Shown here piece after piece: positions 14,201-26,560 of a stretch of DNA of 64,000 nucleotides (position 1 is its first letter; each line of letters opens with the position of its first letter). The stretch comes from Pyrocephalus nanus (lineage: Eukaryota; Chordata; Aves; Passeriformes; Tyrannidae), in NCBI GenBank assembly GCA_038380795.1, contig CM076275.1, forward strand, positions 4,652,501-4,716,500, read 5' to 3'. Both the position numbers and the translations under genes were made by a program. The notes beneath the pieces are model-generated. The model was not told the origin of the DNA, ran no database searches, and was given only the letters and a program-made list of their open reading frames with translations.

Positions 14201-17200
14201 GCACAGGCTCGCTTTGGATGAGAGTTAATTCAGTTTGAACATGGCAGCAGTGACGAAAGGGATTTAAACATTTTCTGCTCATTTTCCAAGCTTAACGCTG
14301 CAGAGGTAAAATTGAGGAAGAAAAAAATGGAAGGGCTGAATTTGTCCCTCCCAGTCGTGGATCTGGATCCAGGCTGGCGGGTGAGGCTGTGCCTCCCTGT
14401 CACCCACGGCTTCCTCTGTGACACCAGCTTCTGTTACAAAGAAATTAATTATTTTAACGAGGTTCTTCCAAATGCACACTGACGTAACTGAGAGGAGAAT
14501 ATGCCTCTAGTTTCAAGCTGCTTAATTTTCACCAAAGAAAGGGGACATACTCCTTTGCAAAACCCCTCCTCCCCTCCCTTTGTTACCCCCAGCAGCTCCC
14601 TCCTGCTACCCTACATTAATAAATAGATCATTACTTCACCAGCCTCACTCAAAACCTTCCATAAGATAAGATCCAGTGGCAATTTTACATTCACATAGTT
14701 GCCCACACTGAAGAGCCCTGAAATGCTCTTAACGAGTTGTATGCACAGGGATGGGCTCTTCACACATCAGCGGAACGGGCTGGGGAAGCGACAGCTGCTC
14801 CGATGCTGCACAGGCAGTGGAGCAGTTTAAGGGCAAAAGAAATGGTATAAATAATTGAAATCACAGCAAGAAATGTAGGCAGAGCAGAGGGAAAGAGGGC
14901 AAATCCGAGGAAGCTGGCAGCAGGAGGGGATAAGGACTTCTCCTGGAAGCCAAACTAAACAAGAGAGCACGTATAAACCCCACACCTTCTCACTCCTGTG
15001 CTCTGCCACACACCAGCAGACAAAAAGTTCTTGAGCTTTCCTGCACTGGTTGGCAACCTGAATTCTACCCATCTAAGAGCCCTCTCTTGCCAACACCTTT
15101 CCCTTTCATCCTCTCCATCAAATCTGATGCAAACGACCCCCCCACACACACATGCCAGCACCTCAGCGATCTTGGTCATCAAATGACGCTGATGAGCAGA
15201 TGTGGATTTTAAATTCTGCCACTGACAACTGCCTCACCTACATGGGCCCACTTCTCCCAGCCCAGCCTTTCACGGGAGGCTTCCCAGTGCACCCAGGGCA
15301 TTCAGGGTGCACTAGAGAGGATCCTGGTCTCAGGTGGGGCCTCTGAGCCCCATCAGGGGTAGCTGCAGAAATGGCCACCTTTGTTTTGAAGGCTTGAAGA
15401 ATGATTAACCAGTGCTCTGGAACAAGAGGTGAGCGCTTGAAGTTTCAATCCCACGAGTAAAACACCTCCTTTGATGACCACAGCTGCTACAAAGGGCTAA
15501 AGGCTGTAATTTTGCCTGACCTTTAACTGCTACAGCAACACTCCTTGACCTGCATTTTAGAAGCTATGAACAGCCAACACGACTCAGGCTAAGCGATCTG
15601 CCACTGTCTTGACAGATTTCCAAAGAGACATGAAGTATCTGCCTTCCTCTGTGTGTGCATCGTGCAAGTCACTCGGGAGCTGTGCAGACATCCGGAAAAA
15701 AAACCACCATTTCTCTCTGGGTTGTGCTCACCCGAGCAGGAGGTGGCAGGAGATCGTTTATAATGCTCCATGGAGGTAACACTCGGGACAACAGCTCCAG
15801 GAACCACTCCATCACAGCACCAGGTTGAAGAAAGGAGACTTCAACAAGCAACTCAGCTACCCAGATGCCAAGAACCAGGTAAAAATCCCCACCAAGATCT
15901 CTCTGCAAGTCAAGAGCGTGTAGGATGAGAATCCTGCCTTACACAGGAATCAGTTGAGTTTTAGGGGTGAACTGTCAGACCTCACCAGACTCCTCTTGCA
16001 GAATGGGGGTGGTTTTAGGGCAAAAGCCTGCACCAGGCATTACTGGTAAAGTTAAGCCCTGCTCCTGGAGCCCCAGGGGACACAGCTGTGATCAGGAGGT
16101 AAAGAAACCTTGATAATGACTCTTACGTGTGAGCAATTCAGTTTAAAAGCTGCTGTTCAAGAAGCATGTCACCAAAACAAGGTGACCACATTTCTGACAG
16201 GACTGGTTTCTTAAAGAGCCTTCCAGAAGCAGCAAGGACACCATGCATCCTCTTGTTTACACACAGCCCTGCTCAGCAAGTGCCCTATTGGGGTGTGCCC
16301 AAATGCACATCAGACCCTCGTGCAACCTACTTGTCCCAAATTTAAGCCTGGCATGGAAGGGCTGAGCTTCACTTGCCTCTAAAGACATCCACTAGTTGGG
16401 ACAGGCAAGTGACAGCTCACAGTCATGTGAACAGCAAATCTGGTGCCAAGGGCAATTTCCAGTCCACAGCCAAAATGGGCATACCAGCTCCTTGGATTTT
16501 AGCACAAAACTGACCCTTGTAACCTCTCTGTGAGATATGAAGGAGATTGGAAACACAAATCCACCTTGGTCAGAATGGCATTTCTTCTTTGACTTCTCAC
16601 TAAAAGCAAGGAAGCCCCTTCTGTACTTACAAAAGACAACTGAGCCTTAACAGTGCTGCTGTGGCAGTGGAGATGGGAACCTTGTGGTTTCAGAGGCTCT
16701 GCCACTGAGGAGCAACATTTGAGCACTCCCATATGAGTGATGGGAGTCCTTCCCTGACAAGACAGCCACGAACAGCATCTGTCCTCCAGAGTGCAAAGGA
16801 ATGATGCTGACTGCCAATCCTCCTCTTCCAGCTGGAGGATGGCTCGAGGGCAGCCGTCTCAGCTGAAAGTCCCCAGCCCAGCTCCCATTGTGGGACACAC
16901 AGCCTGGATCCTGCAGCTGGCTCAGGGATGCCTCAGTTCACTTGGTGAACACTTGGTGTGAGGCTGGAGAAGAGAAACGACTCTCTGACAGATGGAAAAT
17001 GCAGCCACCCGAGCTGACGGGGGATAATGAAGAACCAGCTGCTTCCTAGAGGTGCATTTCTGACATCCACCTTCTTAGAAGTGTGTTTTTGTGGCCCACA
17101 CCTCCGAACAGCATGGGGTCACAGAGAACAGAGTTCCTGCAACGCAAAGCTTTGAACACTTTTAACTAATCCAACCTCATCCAAATGTCACGGTCTCAGT

Positions 17201-17799
17201 CAACACAAAACTGTTCCTTTCTCTTCCTGCCATCCTCCACTCCATCCATGGGGTGTCCATTAGGTTCAAACACAAAGGCAGCAAAGAGCCTACAACAAAG
17301 AGCCTCATTAACTGACTGTACAACTGGATTTGTTTTGGAGCATGGTGTCATCCCCCGCACTTCAAGGCAGAGCTCTTGACGGGGGAAAAAAAAATGGATC
17401 AAATTAAAAAATATCTTGCACACCTTAATATTGCATGCAGCTCTTCTGCCAGATTTAAAACAACAGCACTACCAGCTGTAAAAGGGAAAAAAACCCCGGG
17501 AAGTCTCCCAAAACAGCAGACCAAATGAAAGAAGAAAAAGATGAAGGAGGTTTCAAATCCGCCCTGGAGAGAATGTGTGTCACAGCTTTAACCTGCTGTG
17601 GGGAGGGGGCAAAAAGGGAACCAGGACAGCAGAGACCAGAAATCAGATTTATCAGGACCAACCAGGTAGATAAAAGATATGTGATCACCAAGCAAGGATG
17701 GCTGCGTTGGAATCAGCCAGCTTTGAAAATGTCTAGTCAGCTTTAGCATTTGATACACATGAAATTGGTGTCCACACAAGGGTATTCTCCTGAAAAGAT

Positions 17800-18060
17800 G
17801 GGATTTAATGCAGTCGAGATAATTATCTAGATCCTTCTTTATCCCATTAGTGGTTTTCATTCGCATCCTGGAACACCATAAGCGGATTGTTCAAGAATTA
17901 TTTGCCATCCGCTGTTTCAATCCCGATTGGAATTATCTTTATACCTCGGTATGAAGAAAAGAGATTACATCCCTGCCAGGGCTTGCTGCAATGCCCTCTT
18001 TTCTGAGGCTCCTTTTACCATTTTTTTAGGTTCTTTAAGGTGATGAAACGAATCAGAAAA
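17800..18060. promoter_or_regulatory. Candidate conserved non-coding element with GATA-like sites
   Basis: Intronic island containing GATAATTATCTAGAT (17,817-17,831; overlapping GATA and AT-hook words), a second reverse GATA word in AATTATCTTTAT (about 17,931-17,942), and retained CpGs in an AT-rich setting. It holds no usable reading frame. The enhancer reading is an inference from motif density. Confidence 0.2.
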
Positions 18061-19199
18061 CAATTGCCACAGACGTGAGTTTGCCCTCTCCACCTCTTCC
18101 TTCCCCACAGGTGTGTTTGGGAGGAGGAGGAAGGGACGCTCTTCCCACCACATCCCCTGCAGGAGATAAATCACTGCACCTGCACAGAGATGAAGCTCAA
18201 CGAGACTTAGTCACCGAATTACCCAGGACAGGATCCAAAAACGCTTCCAGCTTCCTTTTGCACCACAACCCACTAATAAAAGAACAAGGACAAAACTGTT
18301 AAAACCAATTAAACATATCACTTGATGCATGAGAAAGAAATGGGATTCACTGCACCAGAGATCCCAGGGGCGTATGCTAAACGTCGCCTCTCGTGCTCTC
18401 TAGTAATATATGTCACCGTGCAAGCTCCGATGGAGATCAAGCCAACATCACTCAAACAGCAAACACAACCCCTTGCTTCCAGGCCTAAAACAACAAGAAG
18501 ACAAAATTCCCCTCCCAGCCTCTCCAAGTGCCTGCCAGGTTCTGTATTAATGGAAGAATGACATCTCCGTCCAGGTGTGGTGAGGGCACAGCTCGTCTCC
18601 TCATGGGCACCCGTGGCTCTGCCCTGCAGTGAGGAAAGATGCCTGGATGCCACCAAAACCATCCCTCCTCCTCATGGAAACTGAAGGAGGTAGGCATTCA
18701 GACCCTCCATGAATAGGAATGCATGTATTTTTTAAAGAATCGTGCTTTATGGCTGTGTAATGAGATCCGTAGGAGAGGTATCTCTATAAACAAGACATTA
18801 AAAGGGGGAGGAGGGACACAATAATAGCAGGTGCCAATTACTCAGCTCCCAGCAGAGACTTTCCAATTTCTCACCTTCCCCCAAAGCAAGATGTGCCACT
18901 GCATGGCAGCACGTTCGTGTGCAAGTGTAAGACCCTTCTGGAGTGTTGCTTCTCTCCCTCCAAGCAAAGCTCCACTGTGCCCTCGCTGCAGAGGGGCAGC
19001 CCATGGCCCACCAACCCTGAGCCAGGGCTGAGACTAACACACCATGAAATTAATTTGGAAAGTGAACACAACCCTATTTTTATTTGACTTCGGAATCTGG
19101 CCGCTCCTCCCATCAGGAGGAACGGCAAATCTGTGAGCTGAGTGCAACTGCCAGGTTTGCATCCCTGCAAATATCTGCTTAGTTTCAGGAACAAAGCGC

Positions 19200-19680
19200 C
19201 AGTAATGATTTTGTTATTTTAAGATGGCAGATAGTTTCAGACAGTTAATGTCCACCCTGCAACTGGAGCTGTCAGAGAGTTCCCATCCTTTCAGGCAAGC
19301 ACACCATGGTAATGATTAATATTACAGAAGTAATCCGAGCTTCTAAAATCATTATTTCCAAAATCAGCAAATAATTACCAAGGCCTCAGCAATCAATACC
19401 CAAGATAAATAGAAGATTAAATTGCAAAAGAAACAGAAGAAAGTAGTTAATATTTGCCAAACACATGCCAAATACACTTTTTCATGGTAACCAAATACTT
19501 CCAGTAAATAGATATTTTAGCTCACTGGAGAGGCACTTTCAGAAAGTAATAAATTAATCCAATAAAACAGACAGACAGGGTGGAACCAGACATTAACGAA
19601 ACACAAACTGATCTATATGGAGCCAACCCACAGTCCATGTCCTAATTATGCTCATCCACCACTCTGGGTACTTACCTCCC
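19200..19680. promoter_or_regulatory. Candidate conserved non-coding element, AT-rich
   Basis: About 480 bp rich in homeodomain/POU-like words (ATGATTAATATTACAG at 19,312-19,327; AATAATTACCAAGG at about 19,370-19,383; AAATTAATCC near 19,551). It is free of simple repeats and of open frames. It stands out from flanking DNA by low GC and few poly-A slips. No function can be assigned from sequence alone. Confidence 0.2.
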
Positions 19681-22600
19681 CCACCCAGGTCAGTCTTTAG
19701 CTCGGGGAAAATACATGTTTCATGCAGATTCACTGGCACGACAGAGGGGAGAATTTCATCCATCTAATGATGAAGCTTGAGCTCAGCCAGAATCTGCACT
19801 TCAAGTTTCTTTCCTAAATACTTCTTGCTCCTCAAAGTCAGCAAATTAATCTCCTTTTAAACACAATTTCTGTTTTTTTCTTCAGTGTTCAGTGTTCAAA
19901 GCTGAGGTGCAGGATGAGCCCCATCGGCACCAGCCACCCACACGAGACGCCTGTGGAAACAACCCCCAGGGCCTACCACCACTCTGGAACAAGGAGGGTT
20001 TGTCCTGGGGGGGGTCTATCCTGCCTCACCACCACTCCCAGGACCCAGGTGGACCCAGAACAACCCCTGACACCCAGTGCAAGGAGTGGCACCATCTCCT
20101 CCCTGGGCAGCCCAACCAGCTTCTACCCAAAATCACTGCTTGGAGTTTACAAAGCCACACTATCAGATGAGTTATCTGGTAAAGTTCTTTAAATAGTGGA
20201 TAACTTGAACTGGACAAGATTAAGACAAGGAAGATGTGTGGGAAGATGTCCATCCTGGTCATTTTCTGCAACATCAAAGGAAGAAGAAAGGGAGGAAACC
20301 AAGCAAAATGGAAGACAAAGAGCAAAGATATCAAAGCCGGCTCCAGAGAGCGCAATGAGAGATGACACGAAAAAGGAATAGTTAAAACATGAAAAGCAAG
20401 ATCAAATAAAAGATCACAGTCAGGGCACAGAGCAGAGGGAGGGGAGACCACCACACTGTTTTCACCAGCATTAACTGAATAATTCATTTGACAGGTACTT
20501 GTCTGTGGCAGTGGTTGAGTCTGGGAGAGTTCAACCAGCATCCAGTCCATCCATTCACCCAGCAAAGCATTGGTCAAACACTGCTCTTGCTCCTCACATG
20601 GGGACATGCCTCGGGGACACTGCACAGCAGCTCTGCTCCCCTGACGTCTGCCTTTTGGGGAGGAATAAAGAAATTTAGTTCTCCCTCAGAAAACTTCACC
20701 AGTTTCTTCTGTGTGAAGTTCTTGCTGCTGGCAGGGTTGGTCTCATTACTACACTTTCAGTAAACTAGGGTGCAGAGGAATTTATTGTTATCACACAGAT
20801 CTTAAGAAGCTCATTTCTCAGCATTAGAAGTGTTCCTTTGATTATTTACAAGAGCTCATGAAGGCTACACAACCTTTTGGTAGCACGGGCCTCCTCCCTA
20901 AGCCATGACATTCCTCAGAACAGTGACAATACACAGAGGATTTATTGCTGCCCAAGTACAAGTAGCGACTGACAAAAAAAGGGTCTCCAGCTTAAACCAG
21001 GTTAAACCTTCCAGAAAGCTCTTGCCATCACAGGGAGAGAAAGAAAAACCGAAGCGCTCTAAGGCAGACTTGAAAACGTGATTAGGATGATCTGAAAACT
21101 CACAGAGGAACAGGCATGGACCAGGCAGCAGCACTGACTCAAGCCAACACCGTGTTCTTCCCCCAGATCAGCATCCATCCCACTACCAACAACTCCTAAA
21201 CCACCAGAGCAACAATTATAGTCACAAGGTAAAGGGACACTGCAACCCAACAAAACTCATCATGAACATAAAAGACAGGTGGAGATTAATTTTTGCCCAG
21301 AAGCTTCTTTAAAGCCAAACAATTTACATTTTAATGCTACTGCTGTCCACTTTAATATAAGCAGAAATGAAAATACCTTGCACAAGACATTTTCGTGTGC
21401 ATGTCGAGTCACTTCAAAATACAGATTAACCTTTAGGTAAGTATTTATCCTGTACACAGCACAGAAGGGATAGAATATTTAAGTACTGGGAGAGGCACTC
21501 CAAGGCAGGGGCAGGCAGGAGGGAAGATGGAGTTACAGAGCTGTCTCTGTGCATCAGAGATGCATCCACGCTAATGCACTGATCCAGGAGACTTAAATGT
21601 GTCTTGACACACGGACAAAAACAGCAGGAGAAGTGGCCAGTGACACAAGTAATGCAGAAAGAGATTATTTAAAACAGGAATCTGCCACTCCCAGATTTTC
21701 TTGCTCTGCAAGGGAAGCCTGATGTGAGCTCAGAAATAAACCCAATAAGGCCACTGCTGAATAAAAAGCCCCCCGCACTGTAATTCAAATGGAGAAGGCA
21801 GAAACAATGTATTTTCCTCCATCAGAGACAACAATCCTCTGCCTGCATCAGGAAGCTGTTAAGCAGATGCTTGATCAGCCCTCCCTGAAAAGCCTCTCCT
21901 CCCAACAGCACTAACCTTCCCACCCCCACTGGAGCCCTTTGACTATTTTAATAATTTCCACAGTCCTTTAATTTGTCCAGTGAGTTCTGCCACCGCAGCA
22001 GCCCCCTTCACCCAGCAGGCCCCCCAGCCTCTTGGGCTTTGTCTCACGGGAAAGAAAACTTCAACATTAAAATGAGCATGAAAATGATGTGGAAAATCTT
22101 CACCTGAAATATAAAAGCATCGCCTCCAAATATTTCTAGGCAGGTGGCTCAGTCTCAGCTCTGCAAGGGTTTCCTGCAGAGCCCTGGTGGCTGTGGATGT
22201 CTGTGCCGAGCCAGGCACCCCAGGATGGGTATTTGTTTGTGTTTCTTTATACCACGAACAGAAAATCTGGTCCTTTGGTGACTGGATTGGGTTTTGTGAT
22301 TGGGGAGAACTGTGGATATCAGAAGCCTATCTGCAGCAGCCTTATCCATCTATTGATAAAGCAATTTCCCCACTACTTAGTGGCTTCAAGGCTTTCTAGA
22401 GATGACTGGCAGCTTCACTTAAACTAGCCAGCTATAGATGTGTTTTACATTAAACACTAAGTGAATAATCAATGAACATTCAGGATGTAAGTACAAATCA
22501 ATTATTTGTTTTAGATGAATCAAAGGGAATTGCAAATGAGATAGAGTTTTGTTCTGCAACAGAAGTAAACCAAGAGAAGTCCTTGATCTAATTGGGTGCG

Positions 22601-22689
22601 TGTGTGTTAACTTCCTCTGACTGCTCCTCTCTGACACAGACCTGCTGTCACAGAAGTCTGGCTGTGTCCTCCAAACCCCTCTGACAAGA

Positions 22690-22815
22690 GATGTCACTGT
22701 CCCCAGAGTGCAGATGGGAACTGAGGCATGAAACCAGCCAGCTGACTTTTCCAAGACTGGGAGAGATACAGCATAGCAAGGACACGAACCCAAGCCTCCC
22801 ACTCTGAGGAACACA
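22690..22815 (-). mobile_element. MIR-like (tRNA-derived CORE) SINE remnant
   Basis: Read on the given strand, this shows the reverse complement of a MIR-type SINE: GATGGGAACTGAGGCATGA (MIR: gaggaaactgaggcac), then GACTTTTCCAAGACTGGGAG (MIR: ttgcccaaggtcacacag), then GGACACGAACCCAAGCCTCC, which corresponds to the tRNA B-box and its flank (ggattcgaacccaggcc). The spacing of the three blocks fits. It is heavily mutated, so an old insertion. Confidence 0.55.
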
Positions 22816-24739
22816 GGTTAGGAGAAAGCCCCCTTCCACTTCCATGAACTCCATCACACAACTGCAGCTCTTACTGTGGGAGCAGCAACAGGACACGGAC
22901 AAGTGCATGTTCAAGGCACTTCAAGAGCCCCGTTTAAATACCTACTAAAAACTGCAAGGAAATAAAACCAGAAATAAAGGTGTCTCCAGACAATGAAAAA
23001 TTAATTTTGCTAAATGCATATCAACAGATTGAGCAGTACCCCTTGCTCTCGAGATGGATTTGGTCAAATCATAGGCAGGATAATTTTGCAGATGCTGCTG
23101 CACTCCCAGTGCCAGTTCCACACAATGTCTGCTGACCACCACACAGGCCAAGTAAAGGCTCTCAGAAATGCTCCTGCACATCTTTTTATTCGCCATGCTT
23201 TTTAAAGACAGATTTCTAGACTTCACAGTTCCTCAGCCAGGTCCCTGCCCGCACCTCCTCAGCCATCAGAAGCACTCCCTGGGTCTGCTGTCGGCCTCTC
23301 TCCTCCTGGGAAACACTTCCAAGGACTGCACTGAGGTGACCCCAGCTCAAACCAGGGCTGGAATTCACATCCGTTTGGCTGCAACCAGTGCTTAAGACCT
23401 CAAAGAAACTACAAAAACCTGAAGTCGAGCTGGTGCAGGCCACATAAATGAAAAAGCAGCGGGAACCCCCCCAATGCCGCAAGATACAGCTCATATTTAG
23501 CGGTACCACAAGCTTTGACTCTGCTGCTTCCAGAGAGGATTAGCGTTCACGGCTTTTATGCACTGTATAAGAGGACTTCGTAAACACACCCAGAGGAACA
23601 TTCCTCTGGGACAAAGTTGGCTTCCCACAAAGGACACCCCCAGCAAGCAGAGCATCCTGCCACGAGCAGAGCATCCTGCTGTGCCCGGCTCCGAACAAGA
23701 GATATTTCCTTACAGAGATGCTGCCCGAGCCTTCCCTGCTGCACCAGAGCAATGTCCACGCTGCAGCCAGTGCCCCAAAACCACCAAACACCTCACATCC
23801 CATTCCCCACCATGCCCACAAGTCGAGGGAGAGACCCCATGCTCAGATCTGCCCCGAGATACCCACCCAGGGTGCAAGTGGTGAGTCCTTCAAGGAGCTT
23901 TGCACATCTGCTCTGAAGAGCTTTCACAACGTCCACAGGAAAAAGGTTCCCCTGGGATGAGCATCCAAAACACCACACAATCGATCACAACTGATCTTAG
24001 GGGTGTGAAGCCCCCACGCAAAGAGCAACCCCACTTTGCAGGCAAATCTGCAGGCACGGAGGTACCTGCAGCTGGGGTTTTACAGTGGAAGCCTGGAGCT
24101 GGCTGGCACTGGGTAACTATAAATCATTAAAATTTGAGGGGGAAAAAGCTTATCAGGGGAAGCCTGCACAGGCAACATGAGTACATAGCCTGCCCTGAGC
24201 TACGCAGATGTACTCAGGAGGTGCAATCCCAGCTTCAGCCTGCAGCATTTCCAAGGGGCAGCATGCTGGGAATCTCCTTAAAGTGTTCAACACAAGGTTT
24301 AGAATTTCCTATTCAATATAAAACCAAACATAAACACTTAAACCCGAAATATCCTGCAGTATTTATGGCTCTGGGCTGCAAGGGGCAAAGAGAAGGGCTG
24401 CATAAACACTACAGCTCGTCAAGACGAGAACAAACATTACGGATAAGGACTGAACAGTTTTTGTCATTGGAAAGAAAAAAACTCCAATTTAATTGCAGGT
24501 AGGTTACATTGTTTGTCTTCATCCCATCTGCAATTGTGACTTATCTAAAGAAAAGAAGTGACAGATCCCTCAGTAAAACAAGCCCTGGAATCCCCTAGTT
24601 GGGCATGTTAATGCCTGAGCCAGCCTGTGCCTTCCTGAAGGCTGGATCCTCCACAGTTAAACCCTACAGGTCCAGTGCACAACACCAGGTTACAGAAGAG
24701 CTTCTTCCAAGGCAGCTGCTGGCTTTTGAAAGTTAAACC

Positions 24740-24860
24740 CCATTTAAACCTAGGACCAGGAATGAGAGAATATCAGGCTTTGCCCAAGATCACCCAGCAC
24801 CACGACGCACAGCACGTGGTCCACCTCCGAACACCCCGTGATGCCGGACACCGGCCGCCT
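24740..24860 (-). mobile_element. MIR-like SINE remnant
   Basis: Contains TTTGCCCAAGATCACCCAGC (24,779-24,798), nearly the diagnostic MIR block ttgcccaaggtcacacagc. It is followed at the right distance by a decayed B-box-like CCACCTCCGAACACC. Same orientation as the copy 2 kb to the left. The outer ends cannot be set. Confidence 0.5.
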
Positions 24861-25259
24861 GGGTGACTGGCTGTGCTATTTGAGGCTGCCCTTCTCTTCC
24901 CACTCCAGCAGACTATTTCAAACCTCGTTTATAATTGGAAAGAGGCAGCACCTGCTTTTGCAGACCATGAGGTCAAAACTTTACTAATATCCACAGCACG
25001 GCACGACGCCATTAGCAGGTAAACAAGCCCTGAGCTGGTCACGGAAAAGCAGCTCTAGAGATGGTTTGTCCTGGTTTATTTTCTTTTGATTAATTGTTTT
25101 GTCCTCCCAACACAGAGTGGGAAGACAAGCAGGCTCTGCGATACTGTACACGTGTTTTAATATCATTTTATTCCCCACTAGAGGCAATGAGGACACCTTG
25201 CCAGCCTTCCCCAGAACTCAACAACATGAGCAGCTCAGGATCACTGGGAATTGTCTCCA

Positions 25260-26560
25260 CTCACTCACAGGGGATGGCTGATGTTACAGAGTACTGGCAA
25301 ACACAAAGCCTATCTTTGAAAAATACTGGGATGGGAATAAGGAGGAGGCAGGAAATTACAGAAGAATCAGCTTAACTTCAGTTGAAGTGCTTAGAAGACA
25401 AGGAGAACTTGAGCAAGAGATAACCTCTGTTTATCAAGAACAAATCTCATAAAATCTCTCATATTTCTTTCTGAGATGGGGTGCTGGGACCTGCAGGAAA
25501 AGGCGAAGAGACCTCTGACAGTGTCTAATGGGACGTACCCATAACACAGTGAGGGATGCAGGGAGGGACCATTGCTGGGAAGACCATCAGTGAACTGGTT
25601 GCTGCTCTCTGAGCACAGACTGGGAGCAGGTTCCAGTGGAACCCATCCCAGCTCCGATACCACTCGGTGTTTTCATCCACCACTTGGCTGATGGCAGAGA
25701 AAACATGCTGATTGCCTTGGAAGGCTACACCAAGCTGAGAGGGACAGCAACCATGCAGGAGGACAAGATCAGGCTTCAAAACAATCCTGACACTTTAGAA
25801 GGAGCAGTCTGAAAAAAAAAAAGGATGCAGTTCAACAAGGACAAGCGTGAGGTAATGCAATTTGGTAAGAATAATTAACCAGGCAAATACAAGATAAGGG
25901 ATGAAAAGCAGGAAAACTTCTGGGATGGAATAGCTGAAAGGTCGATGGGATAAAAAAAAATTAAACATGAGTCACCTGTGGCAAAAGTAAAAAGCAAACA
26001 GAGGGATGTATTAACAGGATCACTGCATGCAAAAGATATGAAGTAATCCCTTAGTCTTTTGAGCAAAAATACGGCAGCAACTTCAGTCCTTTATCACAGG
26101 CTAAGCATCATTCCTCACCACGGATGAGAGTCCAGAAAAGAGTCAAAGAACAACTGCAGAACAAGAATACATGACCTAAAATGAGTGATCAAAGGAACCA
26201 GCGTGGTTTAATCTATATTAATACAGGGAAACACAGTAGCAACTTCCAAATATCTACTGGGCTCCTGAAAAGGACAGAAGGAACTTTTCTGCCTGTGCCC
26301 AATAAATGGAAAAAAGAAGAGCAGTCATAAAACTAAACTGAAGAAGAAGACATTTCTGCTCAGATCATAGGAAAAATCCAATATCAGGGCTGCTAAATGT
26401 CAAACAGATTGTCCGGGGAGCTTAGAGCATCTCTGTCACAGGAGTTTTTTTAAGAATGAATATGACAAACATCTGCCAGGAAGGGGTTGGTTATCAGCTG
26501 GAGTGAATGACCTCCCAAGGTCTCCTCCAGCTCTGTATTGAATAACGGCCTGATACGTAA
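25260..26560 (+). mobile_element. Degraded CR1 LINE, 3' part of ORF2 plus 3'UTR
   Basis: The stretch follows the avian/reptile CR1 consensus block by block in the forward direction. It has the reverse-transcriptase region (AGGAAATTACAGAAGAATCA with AGCTTAACTTCAG, the NYRPVSLTS block; then TTATCAAGAACAAATCTCAT), the region after the catalytic box (TTCAACAAGGACAAGCGTGA), the block CATGAGTCACCTGTGGCAAA, and GAGTCCAGAAAAGAGTCAAA. It ends in the 3'UTR signature ATGACCTCCCAAGGTCTCCT with CCAGCTCTGTATTG at about 26,508-26,541. Frameshifts, stops and internal deletions mean it codes for nothing. The 5' end is truncated and the terminal 8-mer repeats are eroded. It lies antisense to MGAT4B. Confidence 0.8.

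Noticed and set aside
20026..20625. Reverse-strand open frame of 199 codons with hydrophobic stretches
   Set aside because: Intronic, no recognised family, no splice or promoter context. The hydrophobic residues come from antisense reading of purine-rich DNA.
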